Assembly: GCA_963830565.1 (NCBI GenBank)
Contig: CAWHMO010000001.1
Coordinates: 1-64,000 of the forward strand
Direction of reading: 5' to 3'
Length of the DNA: 64,000 bases
From: DATFDN01 sp963830565
Lineage (GTDB): Bacteria; Pseudomonadota; Alphaproteobacteria; Acetobacterales; Acetobacteraceae
A model generated the notes under the pieces. The model was not told the origin of the DNA, did not search any database, and saw only the letters and a program-made list of their open reading frames with translations. A program made the translations under genes and the position numbers. Below, piece by piece: positions 44,070-54,656 of this stretch (within the stretch, counting starts at the first letter, position 1; each line of letters opens with the position of its first letter).

Positions 44070-44995
44070 GCGGCGTGGTTCGCCGGCGGCGCCTGGCGCG
44101 GCTGCGCGACAGCGACCTGCTGTACAGCTTCCTGCACTCGCCCGTCGCCATTGCCTCCGTGCTGGTGGGCGTTGCCTGCGTGATCGGCGCCGCCTTCGCG
44201 CCGTGGATCGCACCGCACGACCCGTTCGACATCGCGACCCTCAGCCTACTGGACAGCTTCAAGCCGCCACTGCCTGCCGCTGATGCCGAATGGGCGTACC
44301 CGCTCGGCACCGACTCGCAGGGACGCGACGTGCTCTCGGCGATCATGTTCGGCGCCCGGATCAGCTTGGTGGTGGGGCTGTCCGCCGTCGTCTTCGCCGT
44401 GCTGCTGGGTGTGGCGATCGGCCTGGTTGCGGGCTATGCGGGGGGGTTCGTGGAGGCGCTGCTGATGCGCGCCGCCGACGTGCAGCTCACCTTCCCGGGA
44501 TTTCTGATGGCGCTGCTGGTCGATGGCGTGATCAGCGCGCTGCTGCCCGCCGAGACGCGCGCGCAGGTCCAGATGTATGTGCTGATCTTCGCTATCGGCA
44601 TCAGCCGCTGGCCGCAATTCGCCCGCACCGTGCGAGGTTCAACACTGGTCGAACGCAGCAAGGACTACGTCGCCGCCGCGCAGGTGATCGGGCTGTCGTC
44701 GGTGCGCATCCTGTCGAGCCATATCTTGCCCAATGTCCTGGGGCCTGTGTTTGTGGTCGGCACCTTGAACCTGGGACTGGCGATCCTGGACGAGGCGACC
44801 TTGTCGTTCCTGGGCGTCGGCCTGCCGCCGACCCAGCCATCCCTCGGCACGCTGGTCCGCATCGGCGAGGATTTCCTGTTCAGCGGCGAGTGGTGGGTGA
44901 CGATCTTCCCCGGCCTGGCGCTGGTGCTGATCGTGCTGGCGATCAACCTACTCGGCGATTGGCTGCGCGACGCGCTGAACCCGAGGCTGCGCTGA
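44066..44995 (+). CDS. Oligopeptide/dipeptide-type ABC transporter permease (DppC-like)
   Basis: A 309-residue permease whose ATG overlaps the dppB-like stop by 4 bp. It starts with a cytoplasmic stretch and helix 'VAIASVLVGVACVIGAAFAP', then 'HPLGTD'-like 'YPLGTDSQGRDVLSAIMFGA', the DppC signature, and the EAA loop 'YVAAAQVIGLSSVRILSSHI'. It forms the membrane channel with the preceding gene product. Confidence 0.93.
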   Translation: MSGVVRRRRLARLRDSDLLYSFLHSPVAIASVLVGVACVIGAAFAPWIAPHDPFDIATLSLLDSFKPPLPAADAEWAYPLGTDSQGRDVLSAIMFGARISLVVGLSAVVFAVLLGVAIGLVAGYAGGFVEALLMRAADVQLTFPGFLMALLVDGVISALLPAETRAQVQMYVLIFAIGISRWPQFARTVRGSTLVERSKDYVAAAQVIGLSSVRILSSHILPNVLGPVFVVGTLNLGLAILDEATLSFLGVGLPPTQPSLGTLVRIGEDFLFSGEWWVTIFPGLALVLIVLAINLLGDWLRDALNPRLR

Positions 44996-45987
44996 TGCCC
45001 CTGCTCGAGGTCCGTGATCTGACAGTGGAGTTTCCCACGCGGCGCGGCGTGCTGCGTGCCCTTGACCGCATCTCGTTCTCGATCGAGGCCGGCGAGGTGC
45101 TGGGCGTGGTCGGCGAGAGCGGTGCCGGCAAGTCGCTGACCGGTGCGGCCATCATCGGGCTTCTGGAGCCGCCGGGCCGCATCGCCGGGGGACAGGTGCT
45201 GCTGAACGACAAGCGGATCGACAATCTGCCGGGCAAGGCCATACGCCGCGTGCGCGGCCGGCAGATCGGCGCGATCTTCCAGGATCCGCTGACCACGCTG
45301 AACCCGCTCTATACCGTCGGCCGGCAGCTCATCGAGACGATGCGGATCCACCTCGGCCTTTCGGAGGCAGACGCGCGGCGCCGGGCCATGGCCTGGCTCC
45401 AGCAGGTCGGCATCTCCTCGGCCGAGCGCCGGATCGACAGCTATCCGCACGAGTTCTCGGGCGGGATGCGCCAGCGCGTGGTGATCGCGCTCGCGCTCTG
45501 CGCCGAGCCGCGGCTGGTGATCGCCGACGAGCCGACGACGGCGCTGGACGTGTCGATCCAGGCCCAGGTGATCGCGCTTCTTAAGGGCCTGACCCGGGCG
45601 CACAGGACGGCCGTCATGCTGATCACCCACGACATGGGCGTGATCGCCGAGACGGCCGACCGTGTCGCGGTGATGTATGCGGGGCGGGTGGTCGAGATCG
45701 GTCCGGTACGTGAGGTCATCCAGCACCCGGCGCATCCGTACACGGTGGGGCTGATGGGCAGCATACCCTCGCTCGTGCAGCGGGCCGAGCGGCTGAATCA
45801 GATCGAGGGCGCCATGCCGCGCCTGGCTGCGGTCCCGCCCGGCTGCGCCTTCAACCCGCGCTGCCCCCACGCCTTCGATCGCTGCCGATCGGAGCGCCCG
45901 GAGCTGATGGATGCCGGCCGGACACAGGCAGCGTGCTGGCTCCACGCGCCGGCCCGCGCCGCGCGGACGAGCCCCGCCCATGCTTGA
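44995..45987 (+). CDS. Oligopeptide/dipeptide-type ABC transporter ATP-binding protein (DppD-like)
   Basis: A 330-residue ATPase; the ATG shares one base with the previous stop (TGATG). Walker A 'GESGAGKSLTGAAIIGL', signature 'HEFSGGMRQRVVIALALC' and Walker B 'LVIADEPTTALDVS' are intact. The C-terminal oligopeptide-transporter extension contains 'PPGCAFNPRCPHAFDRC', whose Cys residues may bind an iron-sulfur cluster in this family. Confidence 0.94.
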   Translation: MPLLEVRDLTVEFPTRRGVLRALDRISFSIEAGEVLGVVGESGAGKSLTGAAIIGLLEPPGRIAGGQVLLNDKRIDNLPGKAIRRVRGRQIGAIFQDPLTTLNPLYTVGRQLIETMRIHLGLSEADARRRAMAWLQQVGISSAERRIDSYPHEFSGGMRQRVVIALALCAEPRLVIADEPTTALDVSIQAQVIALLKGLTRAHRTAVMLITHDMGVIAETADRVAVMYAGRVVEIGPVREVIQHPAHPYTVGLMGSIPSLVQRAERLNQIEGAMPRLAAVPPGCAFNPRCPHAFDRCRSERPELMDAGRTQAACWLHAPARAARTSPAHA

Positions 45988-47011
45988 GACTTCCCTCCCG
46001 GACGTTTCGACCGCAGCGGGGCGCATGGTCCCCGTGCTGGAGGCGCGCGGCCTCACCCGCGTATTCGACGTCTCCCACCCCCGCCTGCAGCGCCTGCTGG
46101 CGCGCGAGGGCCGGGTCCGGCTGCGCGCGGTCAGCGATGCCAGTTTCGAGATCGCGCGCGGGACCACGCTGGCGCTGGTGGGCGAATCCGGGTGCGGCAA
46201 GTCCACCGTCGCGCGGATGGCGGTCGGGCTGCTGCGGCCGAGCGCCGGAGAGATCCGCTTCGAGGGCCAGAAGCTGGCCACCGCCCGCGCCCAGCCGGCG
46301 CTGCGGCGGCGGATGAACATGATCTTCCAGGACCCGTACGCCTCGCTGAACCCGCGCTGGCGGGTGCGCGACATCGTTGCGGAGCCGATTCGTGCCTTCC
46401 GTCTGGCGCGACGCCGCGAGATCCCGGCGCGGGTAGCGAGGCTGCTGATACAGGTCGGCCTCGCGGCCGGGGACGGCGAAAAATATCCGCACGAGTTCAG
46501 CGGCGGCCAGCGTCAGCGCGTCTCCATCGCCCGCGCGCTGGCGAGCGAGCCGGAGTTCCTGGTCTGCGACGAGCCGACCAGCGCGCTCGATGTGTCGGTG
46601 CAGGCGCAGATCCTGAACCTGATGCGCGACCTGCAGATGCGGCTGAACCTGACCTACCTGTTCATCAGCCACAACCTGGCCGTGGTGCGGCATATGGCGG
46701 ACCGCCTGGGGGTGATGTATCTCGGGCGCATCGTCGAGATCGGCCCGGCCGCCGAGATCTTCGCCGCCCCCCGCCACCCGTATACGCGCCTGCTGCTGGA
46801 CGCGATCCCGGACCTGGAGATGACCGGACGCCCCCGCACGCCGGTCGGCGGCGAGGTGCCGAGCCCCATCGATCCGCCGCCCGGCTGCCCCTTCCATCCG
46901 CGCTGCCCGCTCGCCAATCAACGCTGCCGCGTCGAGCGGCCGGGCTACACGCGGGCCGTCGACGTGCTGGTCGCGTGCCACGCGGTGGAGGAGGGGCGGA
47001 CGCAGGCGTGA
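45980..47011 (+). CDS. Oligopeptide/dipeptide-type ABC transporter ATP-binding protein (DppF-like)
   Basis: A 343-residue ATPase overlapping the previous gene by 8 bp. Walker A 'GESGCGKSTVARMAVGL', signature 'HEFSGGQRQRVSIARALA' and Walker B 'FLVCDEPTSALDVS' are present, with the same Cys-containing C-terminal extension ('PPGCPFHPRCPLANQRC'). The pair of ATPases makes a heterodimer typical of Dpp/Opp importers. Confidence 0.94.
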   Translation: MLETSLPDVSTAAGRMVPVLEARGLTRVFDVSHPRLQRLLAREGRVRLRAVSDASFEIARGTTLALVGESGCGKSTVARMAVGLLRPSAGEIRFEGQKLATARAQPALRRRMNMIFQDPYASLNPRWRVRDIVAEPIRAFRLARRREIPARVARLLIQVGLAAGDGEKYPHEFSGGQRQRVSIARALASEPEFLVCDEPTSALDVSVQAQILNLMRDLQMRLNLTYLFISHNLAVVRHMADRLGVMYLGRIVEIGPAAEIFAAPRHPYTRLLLDAIPDLEMTGRPRTPVGGEVPSPIDPPPGCPFHPRCPLANQRCRVERPGYTRAVDVLVACHAVEEGRTQA

Positions 47012-47190
47012 GCGATGGGAACGGGGACGGTTCGCGCCGCGGCGCCCTGGTCGCGCTGGCGGTCATCGCGGCGCTTATCGTGGGGGCGGTGCTGCTGGTC
47101 CAGCGCCTGCACCGGGATGCGGCGCTGCAGGATTGCGTCGCGTCGGGACGGAGGGACTGCATGGTGATCGATTCCGGAGGAGGGCGGTAG
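47008..47190 (+). CDS. Small membrane protein at the end of the ABC operon
   Basis: Sixty residues from GTG 47008, which overlaps the ATPase stop (GTGA). One transmembrane helix ('GALVALAVIAALIVGAVLLV') follows a Gly/Arg-rich start; the short outside part has two cysteines ('LQDCVASGRRDCMVID'). The tight coupling supports a real gene. The Cys pair spacing (C-x7-C) suggests a disulfide in the periplasm. No family is recognised. Confidence 0.6.
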   Translation: MSDGNGDGSRRGALVALAVIAALIVGAVLLVQRLHRDAALQDCVASGRRDCMVIDSGGGR

Positions 47191-47403
47191 AGACGGTATC
47201 AGTTGCGCCCATGCTGTCGCGGGACGCCCTGTGGCGGTCCCCGCCAGGGCGGCGTTTGCGACGTTGGCTGTATCGTCCATGCAAAGAGGATCGCGCATCG
47301 GCGCGGCCCCGAAAGCGCGCTTCCATGCGCTTCCTCCGTGTCTCCGGTCCAGTTGCACGGCATCGGATCAGTGCCTAGCCTCGTATGGGACGAGGAGGAT
47401 GCC

Positions 47404-48222
47404 ATGGCCGACCCGCTGCCCACTTTCGACGAGGCGCCCGCTATAGACGCCAAGGCCTGCGCCGACCTGGCCGAGCAGCTTATCGGCCTGCTCAAGCTCC
47501 GCACGTTTCCGATCGGCATGAAGCTGTTTGAGGACACCGACGAAATGGCGCGCATCCCCGGCCTGCGCCGGCCGCCGCAGGGGCGCACTTTCTCGACCTG
47601 CCAATTGGTGACGCAGGCGCGAATCGCCGGCTTCACGCTGGGCATCACCACCGAGAATATCCCCCGGTTTTCCAGCTGCAGCAGTGTGATCGGCCTGGAC
47701 GCGCCGGGCGAGATATTCACCTCGGGCCGCAAGATGGAGGGGGTGTGGTTCGAGAACCGGGAGGCCGCCGCCGCGCACCAGGCGCAGATGCCGCGCGTGC
47801 CGCCGGGACGCTATCACGGGATGGTCGCCTCCCCGCTGCGCAGCGCGCGACTCGATCCGCCGGACATCTGCCTGTTCTACGGCAATCCCGCGCAGATGAT
47901 CCTGTTCATCAACGGGCTGCAGTGGAAAAACTATCGCCGCTATGATTTCAGCATCACCGGCGAGAGCGCCTGCGCCGATTCCTGGGGCAACGCGCTGAAA
48001 ACTCGGCAGGTGAGCTTGTCTATCCCGTGTTTCGCAGAACGCCGCTATGGCGGGGTCGCCGATGACGAGATGCTGATGGCCTGCCCGCCCGAGGATCTGG
48101 CCCGCGCCGTGACGGGGTTGCAGGGCCTGGCGAAGGCGGGTCTGCGCTACCCGATCATGCCGTTCGGACCCCAGGCGGAGCCGGCCGAGGGCATGGCGAA
48201 GAGCTACGCCGGGAAAAACTGA
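47404..48222 (+). CDS. DUF169 family protein
   Basis: A 272-residue protein; ATG 47404 has GAGGAGG upstream. The DUF169 pattern is seen in 'LLKLRTFPIGMKLFEDTDEM', 'TCQLVTQARIAGFTLGITTE', 'CLFYGNPAQMILFINGLQW' and 'SLSIPCFAERRYGGVADDEM'. Several conserved Cys residues occur ('STCQLV', 'SSCSSV', 'ACADSW', 'SIPCFAE'). The function is unknown; Cys content hints at metal binding. Confidence 0.88.
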   Translation: MADPLPTFDEAPAIDAKACADLAEQLIGLLKLRTFPIGMKLFEDTDEMARIPGLRRPPQGRTFSTCQLVTQARIAGFTLGITTENIPRFSSCSSVIGLDAPGEIFTSGRKMEGVWFENREAAAAHQAQMPRVPPGRYHGMVASPLRSARLDPPDICLFYGNPAQMILFINGLQWKNYRRYDFSITGESACADSWGNALKTRQVSLSIPCFAERRYGGVADDEMLMACPPEDLARAVTGLQGLAKAGLRYPIMPFGPQAEPAEGMAKSYAGKN

Positions 48223-48232
48223 GCCGGCGAGG

Positions 48233-48644
48233 TCAGTCCAGCTCTGATTCCAGCGCCTCGATCTCGGCATCGCTGAAGCCGAAATGATGTCCGATCTCGT
48301 GGATCACCACGTTGCGCACGAGGCGGAACAGATCCTCGCCGGCCTCGATCCACTCGAGCAGGATCGGCTGACGGTAGAGAAAGATCAGGTCGGGCGGGCG
48401 GGCGATGTCTCCCACGCTTCGCTCCGTCAGCGGCGTGCCACTGTAGAGGCCGGTCAGATCCCAGGCGGAGTCGATGCCGAGCTCGCCCAGCGTCGCATCA
48501 TCCGCGACATCCTCCACCGCGATGCCAACGCCCTCGATGTGGCGGGCGAGCCGCGATGGAATTTCCGACCAGTGCCCGTTCGGCCAGTGCCGCGATATCA
48601 TCGAGGCTCGGCGGTGGACCGAAGGACGGCAGGGCTGGATTCAT
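48233..48644 (-). pseudogene. Zincin-like metallopeptidase family protein, one-base frameshift
   Basis: The conserved C-terminal part, with 'LTGLYSGTPLTERSVGDIAR', 'LIFLYRQPILLEWIEAG' and the zinc motif 'VIHEIGHHFGFSDAEIEALE', is in one frame ending at 48233. The natural N-terminus ('MNPALPSFGPPPSLDDIAAL') starts at ATG 48644 in another frame. They join properly as '...ERALVEIPSRLARHIEGVG' if one base near 48566 is removed. A shorter start at 48601 in the second frame is possible. Proteins of this family are small cytoplasmic HExxH proteins of unknown substrate. Confidence 0.75.
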
Positions 48645-48691
48645 GGCCTCCTCTGCCGCCGACCGCTTGCCGGGGTCAAGGGAGACGGGGG

Positions 48692-48979
48692 ATGGAGAGA
48701 CTGACTGAAGCGCAGCGCGCGGCGCTGGGGACGACGCTCCCGGAATGGAGCTTGATCCAGGACGGCGCGGCGCTGCGGCGCGGCTTCCGGTTCCGCGACT
48801 TCAACGAGGCCTGGGGCTTCATGGGCCGCGTGGCGCTCCTGGCCGAGCGCCAGAACCATCACCCGGACTGGTCGAACCTGTGGAACCGGGTGGAGATCAC
48901 GCTCAGCACCCATGACGCGGGCGGGCTCACCGATCGCGACGTGCGGCTTGCCCAGGCGATCGACGCCCTGCTCGCGTGA
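48692..48979 (+). CDS. Pterin-4a-carbinolamine dehydratase
   Basis: A 95-residue protein from ATG 48692. 'FRFRDFNEAWGFMGRVALLA' and the active-site motif 'ERQNHHPDWSNLWNRVEITL' identify the family, which recycles the tetrahydropterin cofactor by dehydrating the 4a-hydroxy form. It overlaps the following mmcB start (GTGA). No phenylalanine hydroxylase is nearby. Confidence 0.93.
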   Translation: MERLTEAQRAALGTTLPEWSLIQDGAALRRGFRFRDFNEAWGFMGRVALLAERQNHHPDWSNLWNRVEITLSTHDAGGLTDRDVRLAQAIDALLA

Positions 48980-49446
48980 GTGAGCCGGGATTCCCCGATC
49001 GTGCCGCGCGGATCCGTCGCGCCAGCGCGCGCCTGTGCGCCCGGCTGGGTTGGGCGGCGCTGCACGAGGTGCCGCTGCCGAACGGCCGGCGTGCCGACAT
49101 CCTGGCGCTGCGTCCGGATGGCGGCTTCGCCTGCATCGAGGTGAAGTCGGGCGTCCGCGACTTCCAGACCGATGGGAAGTGGCCCGAGTACCGAGACTTC
49201 TGCGATGCGCTGTTCTTTGCGGTGGACGCGGACTTCCCGCGCGAGATGCTCCCCGACGAAGTGGGGTTGATCGTGGCCGAGGGCCTGGACGCCGAGTTGC
49301 TGCGGGCAGCTCCCGACACACGCCTGGCAGCTTCCCGCCGGCGCGCCTTGCTGCACCGATTTGCGTTGCTCGCCGCCGGCCGACTCGCCGCGGCCGAGGA
49401 CCCGGCCGGCGTTGCGGGGCTGCGTGCCGCGCTGCGGCCCGACTAG
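48976..49446 (+). CDS. mmcB: MmcB-family DNA repair protein
   Basis: A 156-residue protein starting at GTG 48976. 'RASARLCARLGWAALHEVPL', 'GRRADILALRPDGGFACIEV' and 'KSGVRDFQTDGKWPEYRDFC' give the PD-(D/E)xK-like nuclease core (Asp in RADILAL, Glu and Lys in IEVKSG). In Caulobacter, MmcB is an SOS-regulated protein implicated in mutagenic repair. This family is mainly alphaproteobacterial, a useful pointer to the host. Confidence 0.9.
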   Translation: MSEPGFPDRAARIRRASARLCARLGWAALHEVPLPNGRRADILALRPDGGFACIEVKSGVRDFQTDGKWPEYRDFCDALFFAVDADFPREMLPDEVGLIVAEGLDAELLRAAPDTRLAASRRRALLHRFALLAAGRLAAAEDPAGVAGLRAALRPD

Positions 49447-50919
49447 GACCGGATGCGTTCCAGGGTCGCCGTGGTCGACTGGCCCTGCACGATGTCGGCG
49501 AGCAGGAGCTTGCCGCCCCAACCTTGCAGCAGGTCGGCGCCCACCACCTCCTCGGCCCGGTAGTCCGCGCCCTTCACCAGCAGGTCCGGGCGCAGCGCGC
49601 GGATCAGCGCCTCGGGGGTGTCCTCGTCGAACACGCAGACCAGATCGACGCTGGCGAGGCTGGCAAGCACGGCGGCGCGCGCCGCCTCCTGCTGCACGGG
49701 GCGGGTTGCGCCTTTCAGCCGGCGCACGCTGGCATCGCTGTTCAGGCCGACCACCAGCCGGTCGCACCCGGCGCGCGCCTGCTCCAGCAGATGGACGTGG
49801 CCGGGATGCAGCAGGTCGAAGCAGCCATTGGTGAACCCGATCCGCCACCCGCGCTGACGCCAGCGCTGCACCTGCTCGATGGCCTCCTCGGTCGTGACCA
49901 CCTTGCGCAGGGCGCCCCGCTGCGGGCTGAGCGCGGTGAGCAGGTCGGCCGGGCGGGCGACCGCGGTTCCCACCTTGCCAACGACGATGCCGGCCGCGAT
50001 GTTGGCAAGGCGGGCGGCGACCGGGAGATCGAGCCCGGCGGCGAGGCCGCACGCCAGCGTGGCGGCAACAGTGTCGCCGGCACCCGATACGTCGTAGACT
50101 TCAGGCGCCTCGGCCGGAAGGTGCAGCGTCCCTCCCGGCGCGAGCAAGGTCATCCCGTCCTCGGCGCGCGTCACCAGCACCGCGCCGAATTCGGTGCCGT
50201 TCGCAAAGGGCGGCGGCGGCGGCCACGATCTCCGCCTCGGTACCGGTGGGCAGGCCCGTGGCCTCGGCCAGCTCGCCGCGGTTGGGCGTGACCACGTCGG
50301 CGCCAGCATAGAGGGTATAGTCTGAACCTTTGGGATCAACGATCACCCGGCGGCCGGCGGTACGCGCGGCGGCGATGAGCTGCGGCGCGAGATCGCCGCA
50401 CAGCAGTCCCTTGCGATAGTCGGACAGGACGGTGACGCTGGTTGCCGCCATGGCGTCGCGGGCGATGCGCAGGATGCGCTCCGCCAGCCGGGCATCGACC
50501 GGGCCGGTCTGCTCGCGGTCGGCGCGCAGAAGCTGCTGGCCAGCGGCGATGTAGCGGGTCTTGACGGTGGTAGCGCGCCCGCCCTCCACCAGCAGCCAGG
50601 GCTCCACGTTCGGCTGGCCGCCGATCAGCCCGGTCAGGTCCGAGCCCGCCTGATCGTCGCCAACCACCGAGATGAAGGCGACGGCGGCGCCGAGTGCGGT
50701 CAGGTTGCGTACGACGTTGCCGGCACCGCCAGGCACGGCGATCTCCCGCTCCTCGCGCAGGATGGCTACCGGAGCCTCCGGACTGACTCGCGCGACCTCC
50801 CCATAGACGTACCGGTCGAGCATCACGTCCCCGATCACCAGGGCACTGGCCCGCGCGAGGCGCCGCACGGCGTCCGCGAGGTCGACAGGCGGGGCAAGGC
50901 CGGGATGCACGTGGTTCAT
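49443..50919 (-). pseudogene. hldE: Bifunctional heptose-7-phosphate kinase / heptose-1-phosphate adenylyltransferase, one-base frameshift
   Basis: Makes ADP-heptose for the LPS core. Frame 1 (ATG 50919) holds most of the ribokinase-like kinase ('VIGDVMLDRYVYGEVARVSP', 'VPGGAGNVVRNLTALGA', 'VIVDPKGSDYTLYAGADVVT'). Near 50186-50194 one extra base shifts the frame; frame 2 has the kinase end ('EVYDVSGAGDTVAATLACGL', with the catalytic Asp) and the cytidylyltransferase-like domain ('GFTNGCFDLLHPGHVHLLEQ', 'LNSDASVRRLKG', 'LVKGADYRAEEVVGAD'), ending at 49443. The total length is normal. Confidence 0.9.
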
Positions 50920-50970
50920 CCAACACGCCGTAGCAACAGGTGAACCTTGCTTTCAAGAGAGGCCTGCGTA

Positions 50971-51690
50971 TCAGGCATTGAGAAACCCGACCTTGTTCCG
51001 TTCCAGCACGGCGCAGGTCAGGACGCCGCCCATCACCGCCCCCGTATCGATGCCGATGCGGTTACGGCGCACCTCCGGTACTGGCGCGGGGGTGTGGCCG
51101 TGGACCACCACCGCCTCGAACGGGGTGGTGGCCGACAGGAACGGCTGGCGGATCCACAGCAGGTCGTCGCGGATCTGCGCAGCTAACGGAATGCCCGGAC
51201 GCACCCCGGCATGGACGAAGAAATAGCCGCCGACGCGGTGGGTCAAAGCGAGTCGGCGCAGGAACGCCAGCCGATCGGCCGGCAGCCGCCCGGCCCAGGC
51301 GGCGGGGTCGACCGTGTCGCCCAGCCCGAAGCTGTGCAAGGTGGCCTCGCCGCCGTTCAACAGCCAATGCCGCACGACTGGTGGCGAGCGGTCGTCAAGC
51401 GCGGCGAGCATCATCTCCTCGTGGTTGCCGATCAGATTGACCACGGCGCCGATGCCGGCCGGCATCGGCCTTTCCGCCAGCAAGCTCACGACCCCGGCGC
51501 TATCCGGCCCGCGATCGACGTAGTCCCCGAGATGGATCAGCGTGCTGAACGCGATGGGGCGCGTCGCGATGTCGTCAGCCACCGCCCGGTGCAGCGCCTG
51601 CAGCCGGTCGAGACAGCCATGCACGTCCCCGATCGCATACACCCGCTGCCCGCGCGGCAGGGAGGCGGGGGCGGGGCCAAAGGCGATCAT
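50971..51690 (-). CDS. Metallophosphoesterase (serine/threonine phosphatase PP1-like)
   Basis: A 239-residue calcineurin-type phosphatase. Metal-binding motifs are 'YAIGDVHGCLDRLQALHRA' (GDxHG), 'LIHLGDYVDRGPDSAGVV' (GDxxDRG), 'VNLIGNHEEMML' (GNHE) and 'VVVHGHTPAPVPEV' (GHT). It is related to bacterial PrpA/PrpB and ApaH; whether it acts on phosphoproteins or dinucleotides cannot be told. Confidence 0.92.
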   Translation of the reverse strand: MIAFGPAPASLPRGQRVYAIGDVHGCLDRLQALHRAVADDIATRPIAFSTLIHLGDYVDRGPDSAGVVSLLAERPMPAGIGAVVNLIGNHEEMMLAALDDRSPPVVRHWLLNGGEATLHSFGLGDTVDPAAWAGRLPADRLAFLRRLALTHRVGGYFFVHAGVRPGIPLAAQIRDDLLWIRQPFLSATTPFEAVVVHGHTPAPVPEVRRNRIGIDTGAVMGGVLTCAVLERNKVGFLNA

Positions 51691-51730
51691 GACGCGCTTC
51701 CTTTCGCAGGATCGACGGTGATCCGACCCT

Positions 51731-51758
51731 TTGCCGACAGGGCGGGCCGTGCTAGATA
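51731..51758 (+). promoter_or_regulatory. Likely promoter of tRNA-Gln
   Basis: TTGCCG (51731-51736) and TAGATA (51753-51758) are spaced by 16 bp and lie 15 bp before the mature tRNA start. They overlap the first codons region of the divergent phosphoesterase leader. Confidence 0.4.
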
Positions 51759-51772
51759 CCGCCAGCCGCGAC

Positions 51773-51846
51773 TGGGGGATAGTTTAGCGGTAGAACTCCC
51801 GGCTCTGGACCGGGCAGCCTTGGTTCGAATCCAGGTCCCCCAGCCA
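51773..51846 (+). tRNA. tRNA-Gln (anticodon CTG)
   Basis: Acceptor arms TGGGGGA (51773-51779) and TCCCCCA (51836-51842), anticodon stem CCCGG/CCGGG with loop CTCTGGA, hence anticodon CTG, T-arm with GGTTCGAATCC, and an encoded CCA end (51844-51846). The U1 start and the G discriminator agree with glutamine tRNA. Confidence 0.95.
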
Positions 51847-51899
51847 CCGCAGGACGCATCCCCTCCAGTTCCATGGACTTTGTCGGCCTGGCCTCCTGC

Positions 51900-52200
51900 G
51901 GGAGAGCGAACGTGCCCAGGGCGCTCCCACATGGTTCCCACCTCGCCCGCGAACGCGGCGTCCATGGCTACCGCCGAAGCGGAAACGAGAAGCGTGGACC
52001 AAGGGAGGACCTGATGGACAAGGCGATGGAGATCGGCACCGTACAGGCCGACGACCCGCTCGCCCGGCAGCGCTCGACTACCACAAGTATCCCACGCCGG
52101 GTAAGCCTGTTCGGCGCCGCGAAACCGGTTCACATCCCGGCGCCCACGAGCACGGCCCGCGGCATGGCCAACGTGGTGGCGCTGGCCTGTGCCGAAGCGG
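51900..52200 (+). pseudogene. Possible malic-enzyme N-terminal remnant
   Basis: No intact gene. Around 52067-52107 one frame reads 'AALDYHKYPTPGK', which follows the N-terminal block of NADP-type malic enzymes ('ALxYHxYPxPGK'), but no more of the enzyme is found. A short frame with its own ribosome binding site (gggagg before ATG 52014) covers the same place in another phase and ends up unrelated. Treated as a decayed fragment next to the tRNA. Confidence 0.3.
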
Positions 52201-52245
52201 CCGTAGAGGGGGGAGGGATGGCAGCACGCCAGGTCGGGGCACACC

Positions 52246-52440
52246 ATGGTCAGCCGGCTGATGGAGTGTCACTATTCCGGGGCGACCCGCTATACGACGA
52301 CCGGCTTCCTGCGCAGGAAGCTGGGCGATGCCCTCGCCGATCGGGACGTCGCGCCGCGTATCTACGAGAGCGCGGAAGAGGCTCGGGCGCGCGCTTGCGG
52401 GAGATCGGGGACGGCAACTGACTTGACCGCACGAGGAGGC
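52246..52440 (+). pseudogene. CoA-transferase C-terminal remnant
   Basis: The frame entering lldE reads 'ECHYSGATRYTTTGFLRRKL' and 'GDALADRDVAPRIYESAEEA', resembling the end of propionate/acetate CoA-transferases ('TTSAFLRxKLGxALxxRGVAPHIFE'). About 55 residues remain and no stop separates them from lldE, but lldE has its own strong ribosome binding site. A scar of a deleted gene is the simplest reading. Confidence 0.45.
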
Positions 52441-52443
52441 GTC

Positions 52444-53183
52444 ATGCGCGTCGGACTGTTCGTTCCCTGTTACATCGATGCGTTCTACCCGGAGGTCGGC
52501 ATCGCGACGCTGGAGCTGCTGGAGCGGTTCGGCCTCGACGTGTCCTACCCCCTGGACCAGACCTGTTGCGGCCAGCCCATGGTGAACAGCGGCTGCCACC
52601 AGGAGGCTGCGGCGACCGAGGCGCTGTTCGTGCGCAATTTCGCTGGCTTCGACTATGTCGTGGCCCCTTCCGGCAGTTGCGTGCATCAAGTGCGCGACAA
52701 CATGACCGCGATCGAGCAGACCGACACGGTGCGCGAGGTCCGCGGCCGCACCTTCGAGTTGGTCGAATTCCTGCACGACATCCTGAAGGCGCCGGAATTC
52801 CCCTGGGCCGAGTTCCCGCATCGCGTCGGCTACCACAATAGCTGCAACACCCTGCGCGGCCTCGGTCACGGCCGGCCAACGGAGCTGCATGAGCCGTTCT
52901 TCTCGAAGCCCCTCGAATTGCTGATGAAGGTGCGCGGCATCGAGATCGTCGAGCCTGCCCGCCCCGACGAGTGCTGCGGCTTCGGCGGCACCTTCTCCGT
53001 TACCGAGCAGGCGGTATCAGCGCGGATGGGGCGCGACAAGGTAACGAACCACGCGAAGGCAGGGGCGGAGTACATCGTCTCCGCCGACACTTCCTGCCTG
53101 ATGCACCAGCAGGGCTGCGCCGAGCGGATCGGGCTCGGTCTGAAATTCATCCATATCGCTCAAATCCTGAACGGAGCCAGGGC

Positions 53184-53187
<4 letters not shown>
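52444..53187 (+). CDS. lldE: L-lactate utilization protein LldE/LutA (Fe-S subunit)
   Basis: A 247-residue cytoplasmic subunit of the LldEFG (LutABC) L-lactate oxidase complex. ATG 52444 follows GAGGAGG. Two CCG-type motifs bind the cluster or quinone-linked site: 'DQTCCGQPMVNSGC' and 'DECCGFGGTFSV', with 'VAPSGSCVHQVRD' and 'YHNSCNTLRGLG' between. ATGA overlap joins it to lldF. Confidence 0.94.

Positions 53188-54652
<1,465 letters not shown>

Positions 54653-54656
<4 letters not shown>

Noticed and set aside
51773..51846. tRNA-Gln as an occupied attachment site
   Set aside because: I found no repeat of the tRNA 3' end downstream and no integrase gene.
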